Below, one piece after another: positions 5,977-13,741 of a DNA stretch of 20,034 bases; positions within the stretch are counted from its first letter, which is position 1; each line of letters opens with the position of its first letter. Below the pieces are notes generated by a model. The model searched no databases. It saw only the letters and a list, made by a program, of their open reading frames with translations, and had not been told where the DNA came from. The stretch comes from an uncultured Eubacteriales bacterium (GTDB taxonomy: Bacteria > Bacillota > Clostridia > Lachnospirales > Anaerotignaceae). Both the position numbers and the translations under genes were made by a program. Location: contig URLB01000018.1 in NCBI GenBank assembly GCA_900548595.1, positions 1-20,034 on the forward strand, given 5' to 3'.

Positions 5977-7944
5977 TTACTTTTCAACTGCTTTTGCGTA
6001 CTCCATATAAAGGCAGGTAATTTCCGCCATTTGTTTGTATCCCTTTTTATTGGGGTGTGTGGCGTCGTTTACTACAAGGCCGTAATCCTGATTGAACTCA
6101 TCGATTATCGGCTCGGCAAGCTTATAACCGTTATGGGGGTCAACGGCAAGATATGTCGGTACGATAATTATTCCGTCCTCCTCCATATCCCCGAAATGTC
6201 CGTACAGACTTTTTATAAATTCCAGTCTGTCGTTTTTGTACGCCGTGTTTTTTTCCTCTGCATAAGGCATTATGGGAGTATTTATGAGAATATCGATATT
6301 CTCGTCATATTCGTGTATTCCGTTTACTATTGTATCGAAATAACCGAGTATTTCCTCATGGCTGTTATGCCCCGTAAGGTTAAGGTCGTTTATGCCCAGG
6401 TTCAATACGACTGTATCAACATTTTTATAGTTATTTGTCTCCATATACCGTTCAAAATCAAACTCTCCGTCAAAAAGGAACGGGTTTGTAAAGCCGTACT
6501 TAGAAGTTTCGTTGCAGTAGTCGTATGCCGACCAGCCGCCTCTTCCCTCATGCGGCGCATCCGCATTTCCCCTTGTTCCCAAAAAAGTTATATGGGGATT
6601 CAGTTTCTTTACGGCTTCCGTATAATAATTTTCATTGATAAGGCTGTCCCCCAAAAACAATACGGTCAAATCATCTTTATTATCGTCTGTTTTTCCTATC
6701 TCTTTAAGCTCTATCGTTTTGGTTTTATCTCCGAAAGAAATTTCTATTTCGTCCTCTGTAATATCCTCTGCTTCCGCCCTGTCATTGCCGTACATGACAG
6801 CATTTCCGGGATATATGCTTATGTCTCCGCCTACAATCGGCATATACTCCGGCAATATGATTTCGCTTTCCTTTATACAGCTGTCTGCCAGACGGATATT
6901 AAACCCATTTACGGTATCATACGGTATTTTGGTCTTTGACAGATCCATACCAAGCCTTATTACGGTATCGTTATGACCCTTAACAATAATTTCCGTTATT
7001 GTCTGTTTCAGAAAATCCGTATCTTTAAAATCAATGCTTCCGCTGTATATATTATCGTCGGAGTCTATTACTTCTACCGTAACCGAATCATCATCAACAT
7101 ATATGCCCTCCATATAGTACATAAGTCCGTCGTCGGCATTTTCCACCGTTATTTCGCTTATGCCTTTTAAAAAGCCGAGAGCTTCAGCCGTCAATTTTCC
7201 GTTGTCCGAAAGTTCCTCATAGGGTTCTATTTTCAGAAGCCTGCCTCCCGCTATACCTCTCACTTCGGACTTATCCAGTTTTTCCTGAACATCGTCGTCA
7301 AAAGGTACAAACTCGCTTTCTGCCGCAGGATATATAAGCTTTACGCCATTTCCGCTTTCATGCTGTCCCTTAAGATATTTTTTGAGTGAGTCAACATCGG
7401 ATATGCCCCTTACATTCATAAAGCGCATAAGAATAGTGCCGTTCTCCCTGCCGAAAGAAATGCCGTCGTATATACTGTTTTTCTGAGTCTTATCGGAAAC
7501 AACGTCAAAATGAGTGCTTATGCCGTTTTGTATCCTGTATTCGTCGGGAGTGGTGCATGTGAATATGACCGTGCTGTCATTGATATATCCCGGCTGTTTG
7601 TACAGTTCCCAGTCCTCGCTTCCGTCAAATTCCGTAACCGTAACATTTCTCTCCACGCCCCAAATGCCGTCTTTTTCCGTAACCCTGTCGGTATATGCCT
7701 CCGAAAGACTGTAAAGCGGAGTCGTGTTTACTTCCACAATTCCGTCCTCCGTAACCATTTTAATTTTTCCGTCGGCTGCGCCTGCCGTTATTTCCGCAGT
7801 ATTCCAAGGGTTTATATTATATCTTTCATCACTTTTTTTAATTGACGTACCGCCGTTCACACACCAGTCGGCGGCAAAAACCGTTGTCGGTATCTGCGCG
7901 GCAACAAGAAGAGCGGCGCACAATTTCATTCTGTTTTTGTTCAT
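5977..7944 (-). CDS. Secreted SGNH/GDSL-type hydrolase with large N-terminal region
   Basis: This 655-residue exported esterase-like protein has a signal peptide over residues 1-24 (MNKNRMK, hydrophobic core, cleavage near VFA-AD). Residues 25-420 are of unrecognised, probably beta-rich, structure and may bind carbohydrate or the cell wall. The catalytic SGNH domain occupies about 425-650: block I FLGDSL with nucleophile S434, a Gly-rich block GRGGWSAYDY, block III LGINDLN with N519, and block V DATHPN with D627 and H630. Such domains deacetylate or de-esterify polysaccharides, but the substrate is unknown. The start is ATG at 7944 behind AACGGAGG. It is monocistronic, with its own promoter and a strong terminator 11 bp after its stop. 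There is no sortase motif or C-terminal membrane anchor. Confidence 0.85.
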   Translation of the reverse strand: MNKNRMKLCAALLVAAQIPTTVFAADWCVNGGTSIKKSDERYNINPWNTAEITAGAADGKIKMVTEDGIVEVNTTPLYSLSEAYTDRVTEKDGIWGVERNVTVTEFDGSEDWELYKQPGYINDSTVIFTCTTPDEYRIQNGISTHFDVVSDKTQKNSIYDGISFGRENGTILMRFMNVRGISDVDSLKKYLKGQHESGNGVKLIYPAAESEFVPFDDDVQEKLDKSEVRGIAGGRLLKIEPYEELSDNGKLTAEALGFLKGISEITVENADDGLMYYMEGIYVDDDSVTVEVIDSDDNIYSGSIDFKDTDFLKQTITEIIVKGHNDTVIRLGMDLSKTKIPYDTVNGFNIRLADSCIKESEIILPEYMPIVGGDISIYPGNAVMYGNDRAEAEDITEDEIEISFGDKTKTIELKEIGKTDDNKDDLTVLFLGDSLINENYYTEAVKKLNPHITFLGTRGNADAPHEGRGGWSAYDYCNETSKYGFTNPFLFDGEFDFERYMETNNYKNVDTVVLNLGINDLNLTGHNSHEEILGYFDTIVNGIHEYDENIDILINTPIMPYAEEKNTAYKNDRLEFIKSLYGHFGDMEEDGIIIVPTYLAVDPHNGYKLAEPIIDEFNQDYGLVVNDATHPNKKGYKQMAEITCLYMEYAKAVEK

Positions 7945-7969
7945 AAGTCAATCGCCTCCGTTTATTGAC

Positions 7970-7998
7970 ATAATATAATAATTTATCGGACGGTTCAA
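7970..7998 (-). promoter_or_regulatory. Promoter of the SGNH hydrolase gene
   Basis: Minus strand TTGAAC (7998-7993), 17-nt spacer, TATTAT (7975-7970), about 26 bp before the start codon. Each hexamer is near consensus and the spacing is ideal. This leaves a very short leader that is mostly the ribosome binding site. Confidence 0.65.
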
Positions 7999-8117
7999 AT
8001 ACATTTTTCTTAATTTTATAAGGAAAACAAAGGAAATTCCCGACGTTTTGAAACTGTTTTATAATCGCCATACTTATCAAATTTTAATGATACTTAATTC
8101 TAAACATAATTTATGCA

Positions 8118-8141
8118 TGTTATAATAAATTAAGATATAAT
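8118..8141 (+). promoter_or_regulatory. Candidate promoter(s) of the cardiolipin synthase cluster
   Basis: Two consensus -10 boxes on the plus strand: TGTTATAAT (extended -10) at 8118-8126 and TATAAT at 8136-8141. Neither has a good -35 hexamer at 17 bp, so the extended -10 version is the more credible. The 250-bp gap between the divergent SGNH gene and this cluster holds nothing else recognisable. Confidence 0.5.
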
Positions 8142-8190
8142 GCAGAATTTTGCCTAAAAATCCGTACATTCCATAAGAAAGGGGTACATT

Positions 8191-8418
8191 ATGAAAGATG
8201 ACGCTAAAGAAACCGGATTACGCCTTTTAAAAAAAGGCAAACAGAGTATATTCCGAATGATTTTCCACCGTTCCTTAAAGGTTTGTATCTTAGTCTGGAT
8301 TACAACAAAAAAAAAAAAAAAGATTTTTTTCCACAATGATTTTCAGCCGTTCCGGTTTGATTATTGCACTGTTAGCCGTGCAGGTTCTGTTCCTGTTCAC
8401 TATTTTCCACTGGTTTGA
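8191..8418 (+). CDS. Short ORF, likely the detached 5' end of the first cardiolipin synthase gene
   Basis: This 75-codon reading frame has the best start in the area: ATG at 8191 with AAAGGGG six nt upstream. Its first 23 residues (MKDDAKET, LRLLKKGKQSIFRMIFHRS) look like the basic cytoplasmic N-terminus expected before the first membrane helix of a clostridial cardiolipin synthase. It is in the wrong frame for the enzyme at 8336-9844. A run of 15 A at 8307-8321 lies inside it. With 14 A (or 17) the frame would continue as KKKKRFFSTMIFSRSG into the enzyme, giving about 550 residues. As it stands it reads on out of frame to a stop at 8416-8418. It could be a leader peptide, an off-phase form of the enzyme, a degraded 5' end, or an assembly error in the homopolymer. 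Confidence 0.4.
   Translation: MKDDAKETGLRLLKKGKQSIFRMIFHRSLKVCILVWITTKKKKKIFFHNDFQPFRFDYCTVSRAGSVPVHYFPLV
8257..8353 (+). repeat. Imperfect direct repeat pair flanking an A15 tract
   Basis: The 18-nt segment at 8257-8274 (ATGATTTTCCACCGTTCC) recurs at 8336-8353 (ATGATTTTCAGCCGTTCC), 16 of 18 identical and offset by 79 bp. GGTTTG follows both copies, after 5 extra nt in the first. Between them is the 15-A run at 8307-8321, followed by GA and seven T. An offset of 79 is not a multiple of three, so the segment shifts the frame by one. Deleting one repeat unit would restore a continuous frame reading FRMIFSRSGLIIALL. Confidence 0.7.
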
Positions 8419-9844
8419 GGAGTTCCTGCCCCATATTTACGGCGGAGTTGTAATATTTACCGTATTTATGGTGCTGTATCTGCTGAACAGTTCCATGGAC
8501 CCGACATCGAAAATCACATGGCTTGTAGTTGTCATGCTGCTGCCCGTTTTCGGAGCTCTTCTGTTTCTCTATACTCAGAAAAATATCGGACACCGCGCTC
8601 TTACAGTGCTCTATGCTCAGTTAAACAAGGAAACCGAAAATTCACTGAAGCAGAACCCGGAAACGGAAAAAGCCTTGCAACAGTCCGACCCCGGAGCCGC
8701 AGCTCTTTCCAAATATGTTAAACGAAGCGGATGTTATCCCGTATACGACCGCACCGCCGTTAAATATTTTCCTCTGGGTGAGTATAAGTTTAAGGAAATG
8801 CTTATACAATTGGAAAAAGCGGAACATTTCATATTTTTGGAATACTTTATCGTAGACGAAGGTGAAATGTGGGGAAAGATTTTGGAAATACTGGCAAGAA
8901 AAGCAAAAGAAGGCGTAGAAATACGAATGTTGTACGACGGCACCTGCGAGTTTTCCACCCTGCCCCATGACTATCCGAAAAGGCTGCAACAGCTGGGCAT
9001 AAAATGCAAAATGTTTGCCCCCATAAAGCCATTTGTATCAACCCATTACAATTACAGAGACCACCGAAAAATATTGGTTATAGACGGAAAAGTTGCCTTT
9101 AACGGAGGCATAAATCTGGCGGACGAATATATAAACGCCTATGAAAAGCACGGACATTGGAAAGATACCGCCGTAATGGTAGAGGGCGAAGCCGCGCGAA
9201 GCTTTACGAGAATGTTTCTTCACATGTGGGCTTTGGACGAAAAGGACAGGGATTTCGACAAGTTTCTTAACGTACCTATTCCGCCTCAGGCTGAAAACGG
9301 CTTTGTAATGCCCTACGGCGACTGCCCCCTCGACAAGGACAAGGTCGGCGAACAGGTATATATAGATATGCTGAACCGTGCGCAAAACTACATTTATATT
9401 ATGACGCCTTATCTTATTTTGGACGGCGAGCTGGAAAACGCCTTGAAATATGCCGCCGAGCGAGGTGTTGACGTGCATATAATACTCCCGGGAGTCCCCG
9501 ATAAGTATATACCGTTCTCTCTTGCTTTCACGCATTACAAATCGCTGTTGGAATCCGGCGTAAGGATTTTTGAATATACGCCCGGCTTTGTCCATGCAAA
9601 GGTTTTCGTGTGCGATGACAGAGAAGCCGTTGTCGGTACAATAAATCTTGACTACCGCAGCCTTTACCACCACTTTGAATGCGCTACATATATGTGGGGT
9701 ACGGACTGTATTCCCGATATTAAAAACGACTTTAATTATACTCAGGGAAAATGCCGTGAGGTTACTGCCGACATGCTGAAAAAAGAACCTTTTAAACGCC
9801 GTATGCTCGGCTTTATCGCAAAAGCCGTTGCCCCGCTGTTATAA
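8336..9844 (+). CDS. cls: Cardiolipin synthase, phospholipase D superfamily (first of two)
   Basis: This 502-residue membrane enzyme joins two phosphatidylglycerol molecules into cardiolipin plus glycerol. The N-terminus has two to three membrane helices (about residues 7-25, 36-51 and 60-79), followed by two PLD domains. The first HxK(x4)D motif is H243/K245/D250 in DHRKILVID with FNGGINLADEY after it; the second is H420/K422/D427 in VHAKVFVCDD with GTINLDYRSL. The C-terminus AVAPLL is typical of Cls. The family is usually 480-520 residues. The ATG at 8336 has no Shine-Dalgarno sequence: it is preceded by A15-GA-T7-CCACA, and the frame is closed by TAG at 8291. The good ribosome binding site belongs to the upstream out-of-frame ATG at 8191. 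Expression may therefore depend on slippage, phase variation or re-initiation. The catalytic region itself looks intact. Confidence 0.9.
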   Translation: MIFSRSGLIIALLAVQVLFLFTIFHWFEEFLPHIYGGVVIFTVFMVLYLLNSSMDPTSKITWLVVVMLLPVFGALLFLYTQKNIGHRALTVLYAQLNKETENSLKQNPETEKALQQSDPGAAALSKYVKRSGCYPVYDRTAVKYFPLGEYKFKEMLIQLEKAEHFIFLEYFIVDEGEMWGKILEILARKAKEGVEIRMLYDGTCEFSTLPHDYPKRLQQLGIKCKMFAPIKPFVSTHYNYRDHRKILVIDGKVAFNGGINLADEYINAYEKHGHWKDTAVMVEGEAARSFTRMFLHMWALDEKDRDFDKFLNVPIPPQAENGFVMPYGDCPLDKDKVGEQVYIDMLNRAQNYIYIMTPYLILDGELENALKYAAERGVDVHIILPGVPDKYIPFSLAFTHYKSLLESGVRIFEYTPGFVHAKVFVCDDREAVVGTINLDYRSLYHHFECATYMWGTDCIPDIKNDFNYTQGKCREVTADMLKKEPFKRRMLGFIAKAVAPLL

Positions 9845-9870
9845 AAGGTATAAAAAACCGGAGGTTATCC

Positions 9871-11274
9871 ATGCTTAAAATTATCCTATTGATTATATAT
9901 ATCGCCACTATTCTGGCAGTTATTTTTATAGAAAGAAAAAACCCTACGGAAGCCATGCTGTGGGTGCTTGTAATGGTATGTATACCGTATTTGGGAGTAC
10001 TTCTTTATCTTGTGTTCGGCAGTACTACCGCCATCAAGCTGACGTCCGTTGTACGCCGTAAAAGGCTGAGCAAGCGTCTGCCTGCCGCAAATGCGCCTCA
10101 GGATCTGCTGACAGGTCAGAATTTTTCCGATGAGGATCTTCAGGTAATGCAGTTTAACGCCAACTATAATAACAGTCCCGTAACATGCTATGACGATTAC
10201 AAACTGTTTATTAACGGCGAGTCCCATTACCGTGCGCTTTTTGCGGATATTAAGGAAGCAAAGGAAAGTATTTATGTTCTTTTCTATACAATCCACCATG
10301 ACGTTATGGGAGAGGCTTTGGTAGAGGCGCTGACAAAAAAAGCAAAGGAAGGCGTTACAGTCATGGTAATGTGCGACTTTATAGCCAATCTGTCCACACC
10401 GCGAAAGATGTTCCAACCTCTTATAGATGCAGGAGGAAAGGTAGTGCGTGTAAAACCGTATCTAACCCATTACCGCAGCCACCGCAAAATCGTTACGATA
10501 GACCACAAAATCGGATATATCGGCGGCATGAATATCGGCAAACAGTATGCATATCTTGCCGAAAAGAAAAACCCATGGCGTGATACCCAAATACGTCTGA
10601 CAGGAGCCTGCGTTACAAATCTGGACGCATATTTTATGACGGACTTTTTATGCGCAGTACGTCAAAAGGATTGGGAAGATATGGTGAAATATATGGAAAC
10701 GCTTAAACTTCCGCCGCAGCATAAATCACCCAATTTATGTCAGTTTGTAGTGGGCGGCGTTGATAATGACAGGGAAGCCGTCAAAATGAACTACCTGAGC
10801 ATGATACGAAGCGCCAAAAAGAAAATCAGGATACAGTCTCCCTATTTCATTCCCGACGCTTCCGTTTTGGACGCCCTTAAAACGGCTGCCGCCTCCGGTG
10901 TGGAAATAGAACTGATGATTCCCGGTATAAAGGCAAGCTTTTTCCTCGACCCGGTTACAACCTACTATGCAGGTCAAATAATGGAATTCGGCGCCAAGGT
11001 ATACAAATATCATGGCTATATCCATGCAAAAACGATGACCATAGACGATGAGCTGTGCTGTATAGGGTCTGTAAACATGGATATGCGTTCTCTTATGGTC
11101 GATGATGAAATATGCGGAATATTCTATGCAAACAATATGGTAAAAGACTACATCGAAATTTTTGAAAACGACATAAAAAACTGCGACCCGTATCTCTACG
11201 AACAGTTCCTAAACAGAAGCAGAAAAGAAAAATTTACGGAATGTATTTTTCTTCCCTTTGCCCCTTTGATGTAA
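9871..11274 (+). CDS. cls: Cardiolipin synthase, phospholipase D superfamily (second of two)
   Basis: This second Cls-like enzyme (467 residues) starts at ATG 9871 behind CGGAGG, 26 bp after the first. Two N-terminal helices (about residues 3-20 and 28-50) anchor it in the membrane. The HKD motifs are intact: H204/K206/D211 in SHRKIVTID followed by YIGGMNIG, and H385/K387/D392 in IHAKTMTIDD followed by IGSVNMDMRSL. The C-terminus FLPFAPLM is typical of the family. It is clearly diverged from the first copy, so it is not a recent tandem duplicate. Paired Cls genes may differ in lipid substrate or in growth-phase use. Because the first copy has a suspect start, this one may be the constitutive enzyme. 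Confidence 0.93.
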   Translation: MLKIILLIIYIATILAVIFIERKNPTEAMLWVLVMVCIPYLGVLLYLVFGSTTAIKLTSVVRRKRLSKRLPAANAPQDLLTGQNFSDEDLQVMQFNANYNNSPVTCYDDYKLFINGESHYRALFADIKEAKESIYVLFYTIHHDVMGEALVEALTKKAKEGVTVMVMCDFIANLSTPRKMFQPLIDAGGKVVRVKPYLTHYRSHRKIVTIDHKIGYIGGMNIGKQYAYLAEKKNPWRDTQIRLTGACVTNLDAYFMTDFLCAVRQKDWEDMVKYMETLKLPPQHKSPNLCQFVVGGVDNDREAVKMNYLSMIRSAKKKIRIQSPYFIPDASVLDALKTAAASGVEIELMIPGIKASFFLDPVTTYYAGQIMEFGAKVYKYHGYIHAKTMTIDDELCCIGSVNMDMRSLMVDDEICGIFYANNMVKDYIEIFENDIKNCDPYLYEQFLNRSRKEKFTECIFLPFAPLM

Positions 11275-11293
11275 TACAATAATGTTATATAAT
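11266..11293 (+). promoter_or_regulatory. Candidate promoter before the phosphatase-YgjV pair
   Basis: Plus strand TTGATG (11266-11271), 16-nt spacer, TATAAT (11288-11293). It overlaps the last codons of the second cls gene. It would give a leader of about 25 nt before the start at 11327. Read-through from the cls genes is equally possible, since no terminator is seen between them. Confidence 0.4.
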
Positions 11294-11326
11294 CAATAAA
11301 AATAACTTATGAGGAGATACAAAAAC

Positions 11327-11794
11327 ATGATAAAGGTGCTTTTCGTCTGCTTAGGCAATATATGCCGTTCGCCTATGGCTGAATTTATTTTCAAGGATAT
11401 GATTAAAAAACAGGGTATCGAAGACCGTTTTTATGTGCGCTCTGCCGCAACCAGCAATGAGGAAAAGGGAAATCCCGTTTACCCTCCCGCAAAGAAAAAG
11501 CTAGCAGAAAACGGTATCGGCTGCGATGGAAAAACCGCGGTTAAGATGACGGCTGAAGATTACAAAAACTACGATTACATAATCGCAATGGAAAAACGCA
11601 ATGTGGAAAACATAATGAAAATAACAGGAGGAGACCCCGACGGAAAAATCCGTCTTCTTCTGGACTATACCGACAGGAAGGGCGACATCTCCGACCCGTG
11701 GTTTACAAGGGATTTCGACAGAGCGTACAACGACATACTGGACGGAGTTACGGGATTTTTAAAATTTTTAAAGCAGGGCAGACTGTATGAATAA
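11327..11794 (+). CDS. Low-molecular-weight protein tyrosine phosphatase
   Basis: This 155-residue cytoplasmic phosphatase carries the family P-loop CLGNICRSP at the N-terminus (nucleophile C8, R14, S15) and the general-acid loop DPWF with D123 near the C-terminus. Length and motif positions match LMW-PTPs such as YwlE/Wzb. Known roles are removal of phosphate from tyrosine (bacterial tyrosine kinases, capsule control) or from phospho-arginine, and the sequence does not decide between them. The start is set at ATG 11327: GAGGAG at 11310-11315 is then a correctly spaced ribosome binding site. An in-frame ATG at 11309 would place that site inside the coding region and is less likely. The 3' end overlaps the YgjV-like gene by 8 nt, implying coupling. 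Confidence 0.92.
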   Translation: MIKVLFVCLGNICRSPMAEFIFKDMIKKQGIEDRFYVRSAATSNEEKGNPVYPPAKKKLAENGIGCDGKTAVKMTAEDYKNYDYIIAMEKRNVENIMKITGGDPDGKIRLLLDYTDRKGDISDPWFTRDFDRAYNDILDGVTGFLKFLKQGRLYE

Positions 11795-12308
11795 CATACT
11801 TATAGGAAACATAATATCTTTTACGGGCGCTGTGTTTCTTGCCGTAAGCTGCGTTGTTAAAAGCCGAAAGCAAATTTTTGTACTTCAGTTTTTAAACTGT
11901 GCGTTTCTTGCGGTTGCCTCTTACTTTTTTAATGCATACGCCACAATAACTACCCTTATAATATGCTGTATACGAAACATATTCATAATGAGGGATAAGT
12001 TTACAAAACCCGTTCTGGCGTTCATCATCGTTTCCGTTGTTATATTAGGACTTTTGTCCAATAACAGAGGTATAATAGGTCTTATGCCCGTTGCAGCCAC
12101 GGTTGAATATACGACATGCTGTTACTTTATAAGGGACGTTAGAAAAACAAGGGTAAGCATACTCATAAACGAAATAATATGGGTAACATATTCACTGCTT
12201 GTAAGCGACTTTTCCACAGCAATCTCCGATTCTGCCGTTATAGTTGTGGATATAATGTCAATATTGAAATCCCGTTCAAAAAAACAGGTTCTTTCCGAAA
12301 GGGAATAA
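11787..12308 (+). CDS. YgjV-like integral membrane protein
   Basis: This 173-residue protein is mostly hydrophobic. About six short transmembrane segments can be picked out, starting at residue 4. It resembles the YgjV (inner membrane, Imp-YgjV) family, whose function is unknown: the sequence opens with a membrane helix, then VVKSRKQIFVLQ and LNCAFLAVASYFFNAYA, a pattern I associate with this family. The last ~15 residues are basic and cytoplasmic (SRSKKQVLSERE). The start ATG at 11787 overlaps the phosphatase stop (ATGAATAA), so it is co-translated, and a strong terminator follows immediately. The pairing with an LMW-PTP behind two cls genes suggests an envelope role, but that is context only. 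Confidence 0.7.
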   Translation: MNNILIGNIISFTGAVFLAVSCVVKSRKQIFVLQFLNCAFLAVASYFFNAYATITTLIICCIRNIFIMRDKFTKPVLAFIIVSVVILGLLSNNRGIIGLMPVAATVEYTTCCYFIRDVRKTRVSILINEIIWVTYSLLVSDFSTAISDSAVIVVDIMSILKSRSKKQVLSERE

Positions 12309-12346
12309 AAACAGGCTTTCTGAAATTTTATCAGAAAGCCTGTTTT
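12308..12346. terminator. Bidirectional intrinsic terminator between YgjV-like and GNAT genes
   Basis: A 16-bp stem, AAAACAGGCTTTCTGA / TCAGAAAGCCTGTTTT, with a 7-nt AT loop and T-rich tails on both strands. It separates the plus-strand cls cluster from the convergent minus-strand genes; the GNAT stop lies inside its right arm. Confidence 0.92.
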
Positions 12347-12800
12347 ATTTTTCCATAACATAGTTTGTCAGATATATGCCGCCGCGTTGTACCTGCTGTT
12401 CCTTAAGAACCCTATAGCCGCGCTTTTTGAAAAAGCCCATTGCCGTAATAGACGCATGGGTTATTTTTCCTCCGTCCGTGCAGCTTTCCAATATATCGCA
12501 TAACGCCGTGGCTATTCCCATTTCCTGACAATCCCAGCGGACGTACAGTCTGTCCAGATAACCGGTTTTATCAATATCGCCGAAGCCGACAACATCGTCT
12601 TTATAAACGGCGACATAGCTGTAATGCTCCTTAAAAGACATATCCCACTTAGCGCAGTCCTCTTTTCCCGTTGCCCACACATTCAGCTGTTCTTCCGTAT
12701 AATCCCTTGCGTTTACCCTGTGAACCGTATTGTAAAACAGTTTTATTATTTCCGCACAATCCGACGCTTCGTATTTTCTTATAACTACTTTATCTTTCAT
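12345..12800 (-). CDS. GNAT family N-acetyltransferase
   Basis: This 151-residue acetyltransferase of the GCN5-related fold transfers acetyl from acetyl-CoA to an amine. The N-terminal motif is IRKYEASDCAEIIKLFYNTVHRVN, here cut to IRKYEASDCAEI; beta-strand 4 is VVGFGDID and motif A is LYVRWDCQEMGIATALCD, in which QEMGIA is the pyrophosphate-binding Q-x-x-G-x-A loop. The C-terminal ASITAMGFFKKRGYRVLKEQ is the usual motif B. It most resembles YafP/ElaA-like stand-alone GNATs of unknown substrate. The start is ATG at 12800; its ribosome binding site AGGTAG contains the stop codon of the preceding lipoprotein gene, so translation is coupled. Nothing in the sequence names the substrate. Confidence 0.85.
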   Translation of the reverse strand: MKDKVVIRKYEASDCAEIIKLFYNTVHRVNARDYTEEQLNVWATGKEDCAKWDMSFKEHYSYVAVYKDDVVGFGDIDKTGYLDRLYVRWDCQEMGIATALCDILESCTDGGKITHASITAMGFFKKRGYRVLKEQQVQRGGIYLTNYVMEK

Positions 12801-12807
12801 CGGTCTG

Positions 12808-13182
12808 CTACCTATTATTCAGTCTCTGGGTCAAAAGCTGTATCTGCTCTGCCTTAACGGTATTTTCTCCGTTTTGAAGCTTTTTAATTTCCGAATCCCT
12901 TATGCCGATAATTATCTCGTCTCCCACAACAATATCGTCAACGGAAATATCCGTCACCTCTCCGCTTTCATAGTCGCAGTATATTATAGGTATTCCGTTA
13001 CATTCCACAATGCACTCATCGCCGAAAACATCGGATTCCTCCGCGTCCTTTACTGTTATCGTATCTTCTTGAACCTCTGTAACAACGGCGTTTGCCGTCA
13101 AATTAAAATTATCGTCGTTTTTTGTGCCGCAGGCAGTCAAAGATAAAATGCAAACCAAAAACATTCCTATTGTTCTTTTCAT
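12808..13182 (-). CDS. Small lipoprotein of unknown function
   Basis: This 124-residue exported protein starts MKRTIGMFLVCILSLTACG: a basic start, hydrophobic core and lipobox LTAC, with the lipidated Cys at residue 18. The mature part is acidic and beta-rich (VVTEVQEDTITVKDAEESD, then IVVGDEIIIGI), reminiscent of small OB-like or DUF3221-like lipoproteins, but I do not recognise a family with certainty. It has two further cysteines within ECIVEC and a third in IYCDY. The start is taken at ATG 13182 because AGAGGTG lies just upstream; a GTG at 13191 would overlap that binding site. It sits between a terminator and the coupled GNAT gene. A promoter is likely in the ~70 bp upstream, but none is convincing. 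Confidence 0.75.
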   Translation of the reverse strand: MKRTIGMFLVCILSLTACGTKNDDNFNLTANAVVTEVQEDTITVKDAEESDVFGDECIVECNGIPIIYCDYESGEVTDISVDDIVVGDEIIIGIRDSEIKKLQNGENTVKAEQIQLLTQRLNNR

Positions 13183-13245
13183 AGAATACACCTCTTTAAT
13201 AAAAGAATATCATGTCTTTCCCATATAATTCAAGCAAAACACCGT

Positions 13246-13273
13246 AAAAAATCCGCCCGATTGTTCAGGCGGA
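13246..13273 (-). terminator. Intrinsic terminator after the flavodoxin gene
   Basis: Minus strand: TCCGCC...GGCGGA hairpin (13273-13252) followed by TTTTTT (13251-13246). It ends the iron-linked cluster 11 bp past the flavodoxin stop. Confidence 0.85.
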
Positions 13274-13284
13274 CATAAATGCCG

Positions 13285-13704
13285 TTAAGCTAGTATTTTT
13301 CCCATTTCCGCAAGTTCCGCTTTTGTTGAATCGTCGGGAGAACCGCAACATATAATGCTGTCGGCAGCCAAAACTATACCGTTGTTTCCGCAAGTCTCTT
13401 CCCATGATCTCATCCATGCGCCGTCTCCCCAGCCGTATGAACCGAAAAGCGCAATTTTTTTGCCGCAAAGAAGCGGAATGCATGAATTAAACATCGGCTC
13501 GAATTCCCCTTCTTCCAACTGTTCGTCTCCCATTGACGGGCAACCGAATGCTATGCAGTCAAATTCGTTCAGCTTTTCCGCGGAAAATTCAGACGCCGTA
13601 AAAACGCTTACATCCGCTCCTGCCGTCTTTGCTCCTTCCGCTACACTCTCAGCCATCATTTGAGTATTTCCCGTACCGCTCCAATATACTACCGCTGTTT
13701 TCAT
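13285..13704 (-). CDS. Flavodoxin (short-chain)
   Basis: This 139-residue FMN-binding electron carrier has the phosphate-binding loop WSGTGNTQMMAE at residues 8-19, followed by the alternating beta-alpha pattern. The FMN-flanking loops are GCPSMGDEQLEE and SYGWGDGAWMRSWEE. Length fits short-chain flavodoxins (about 138-150). Flavodoxins replace ferredoxin when iron is scarce, which fits its place 37 bp behind the DUF2325 and DUF3793 genes and downstream of feoAB. The start is ATG at 13704 with AGAGG nine nt upstream. A terminator follows directly, so it is the last gene of this transcript. Confidence 0.92.
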   Translation of the reverse strand: MKTAVVYWSGTGNTQMMAESVAEGAKTAGADVSVFTASEFSAEKLNEFDCIAFGCPSMGDEQLEEGEFEPMFNSCIPLLCGKKIALFGSYGWGDGAWMRSWEETCGNNGIVLAADSIICCGSPDDSTKAELAEMGKILA

Positions 13705-13741
13705 ATTCCATGCCTCTTTTCTTCATATTTTTATTTTTATG

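Noticed and set aside
8222..8238. Hairpin GCCTTTT-AAA-AAAAGGC early in the short ORF before cls
   Set aside because: No T run follows and it encodes plausible LLKKG residues; could be incidental, so not listed as a terminator.
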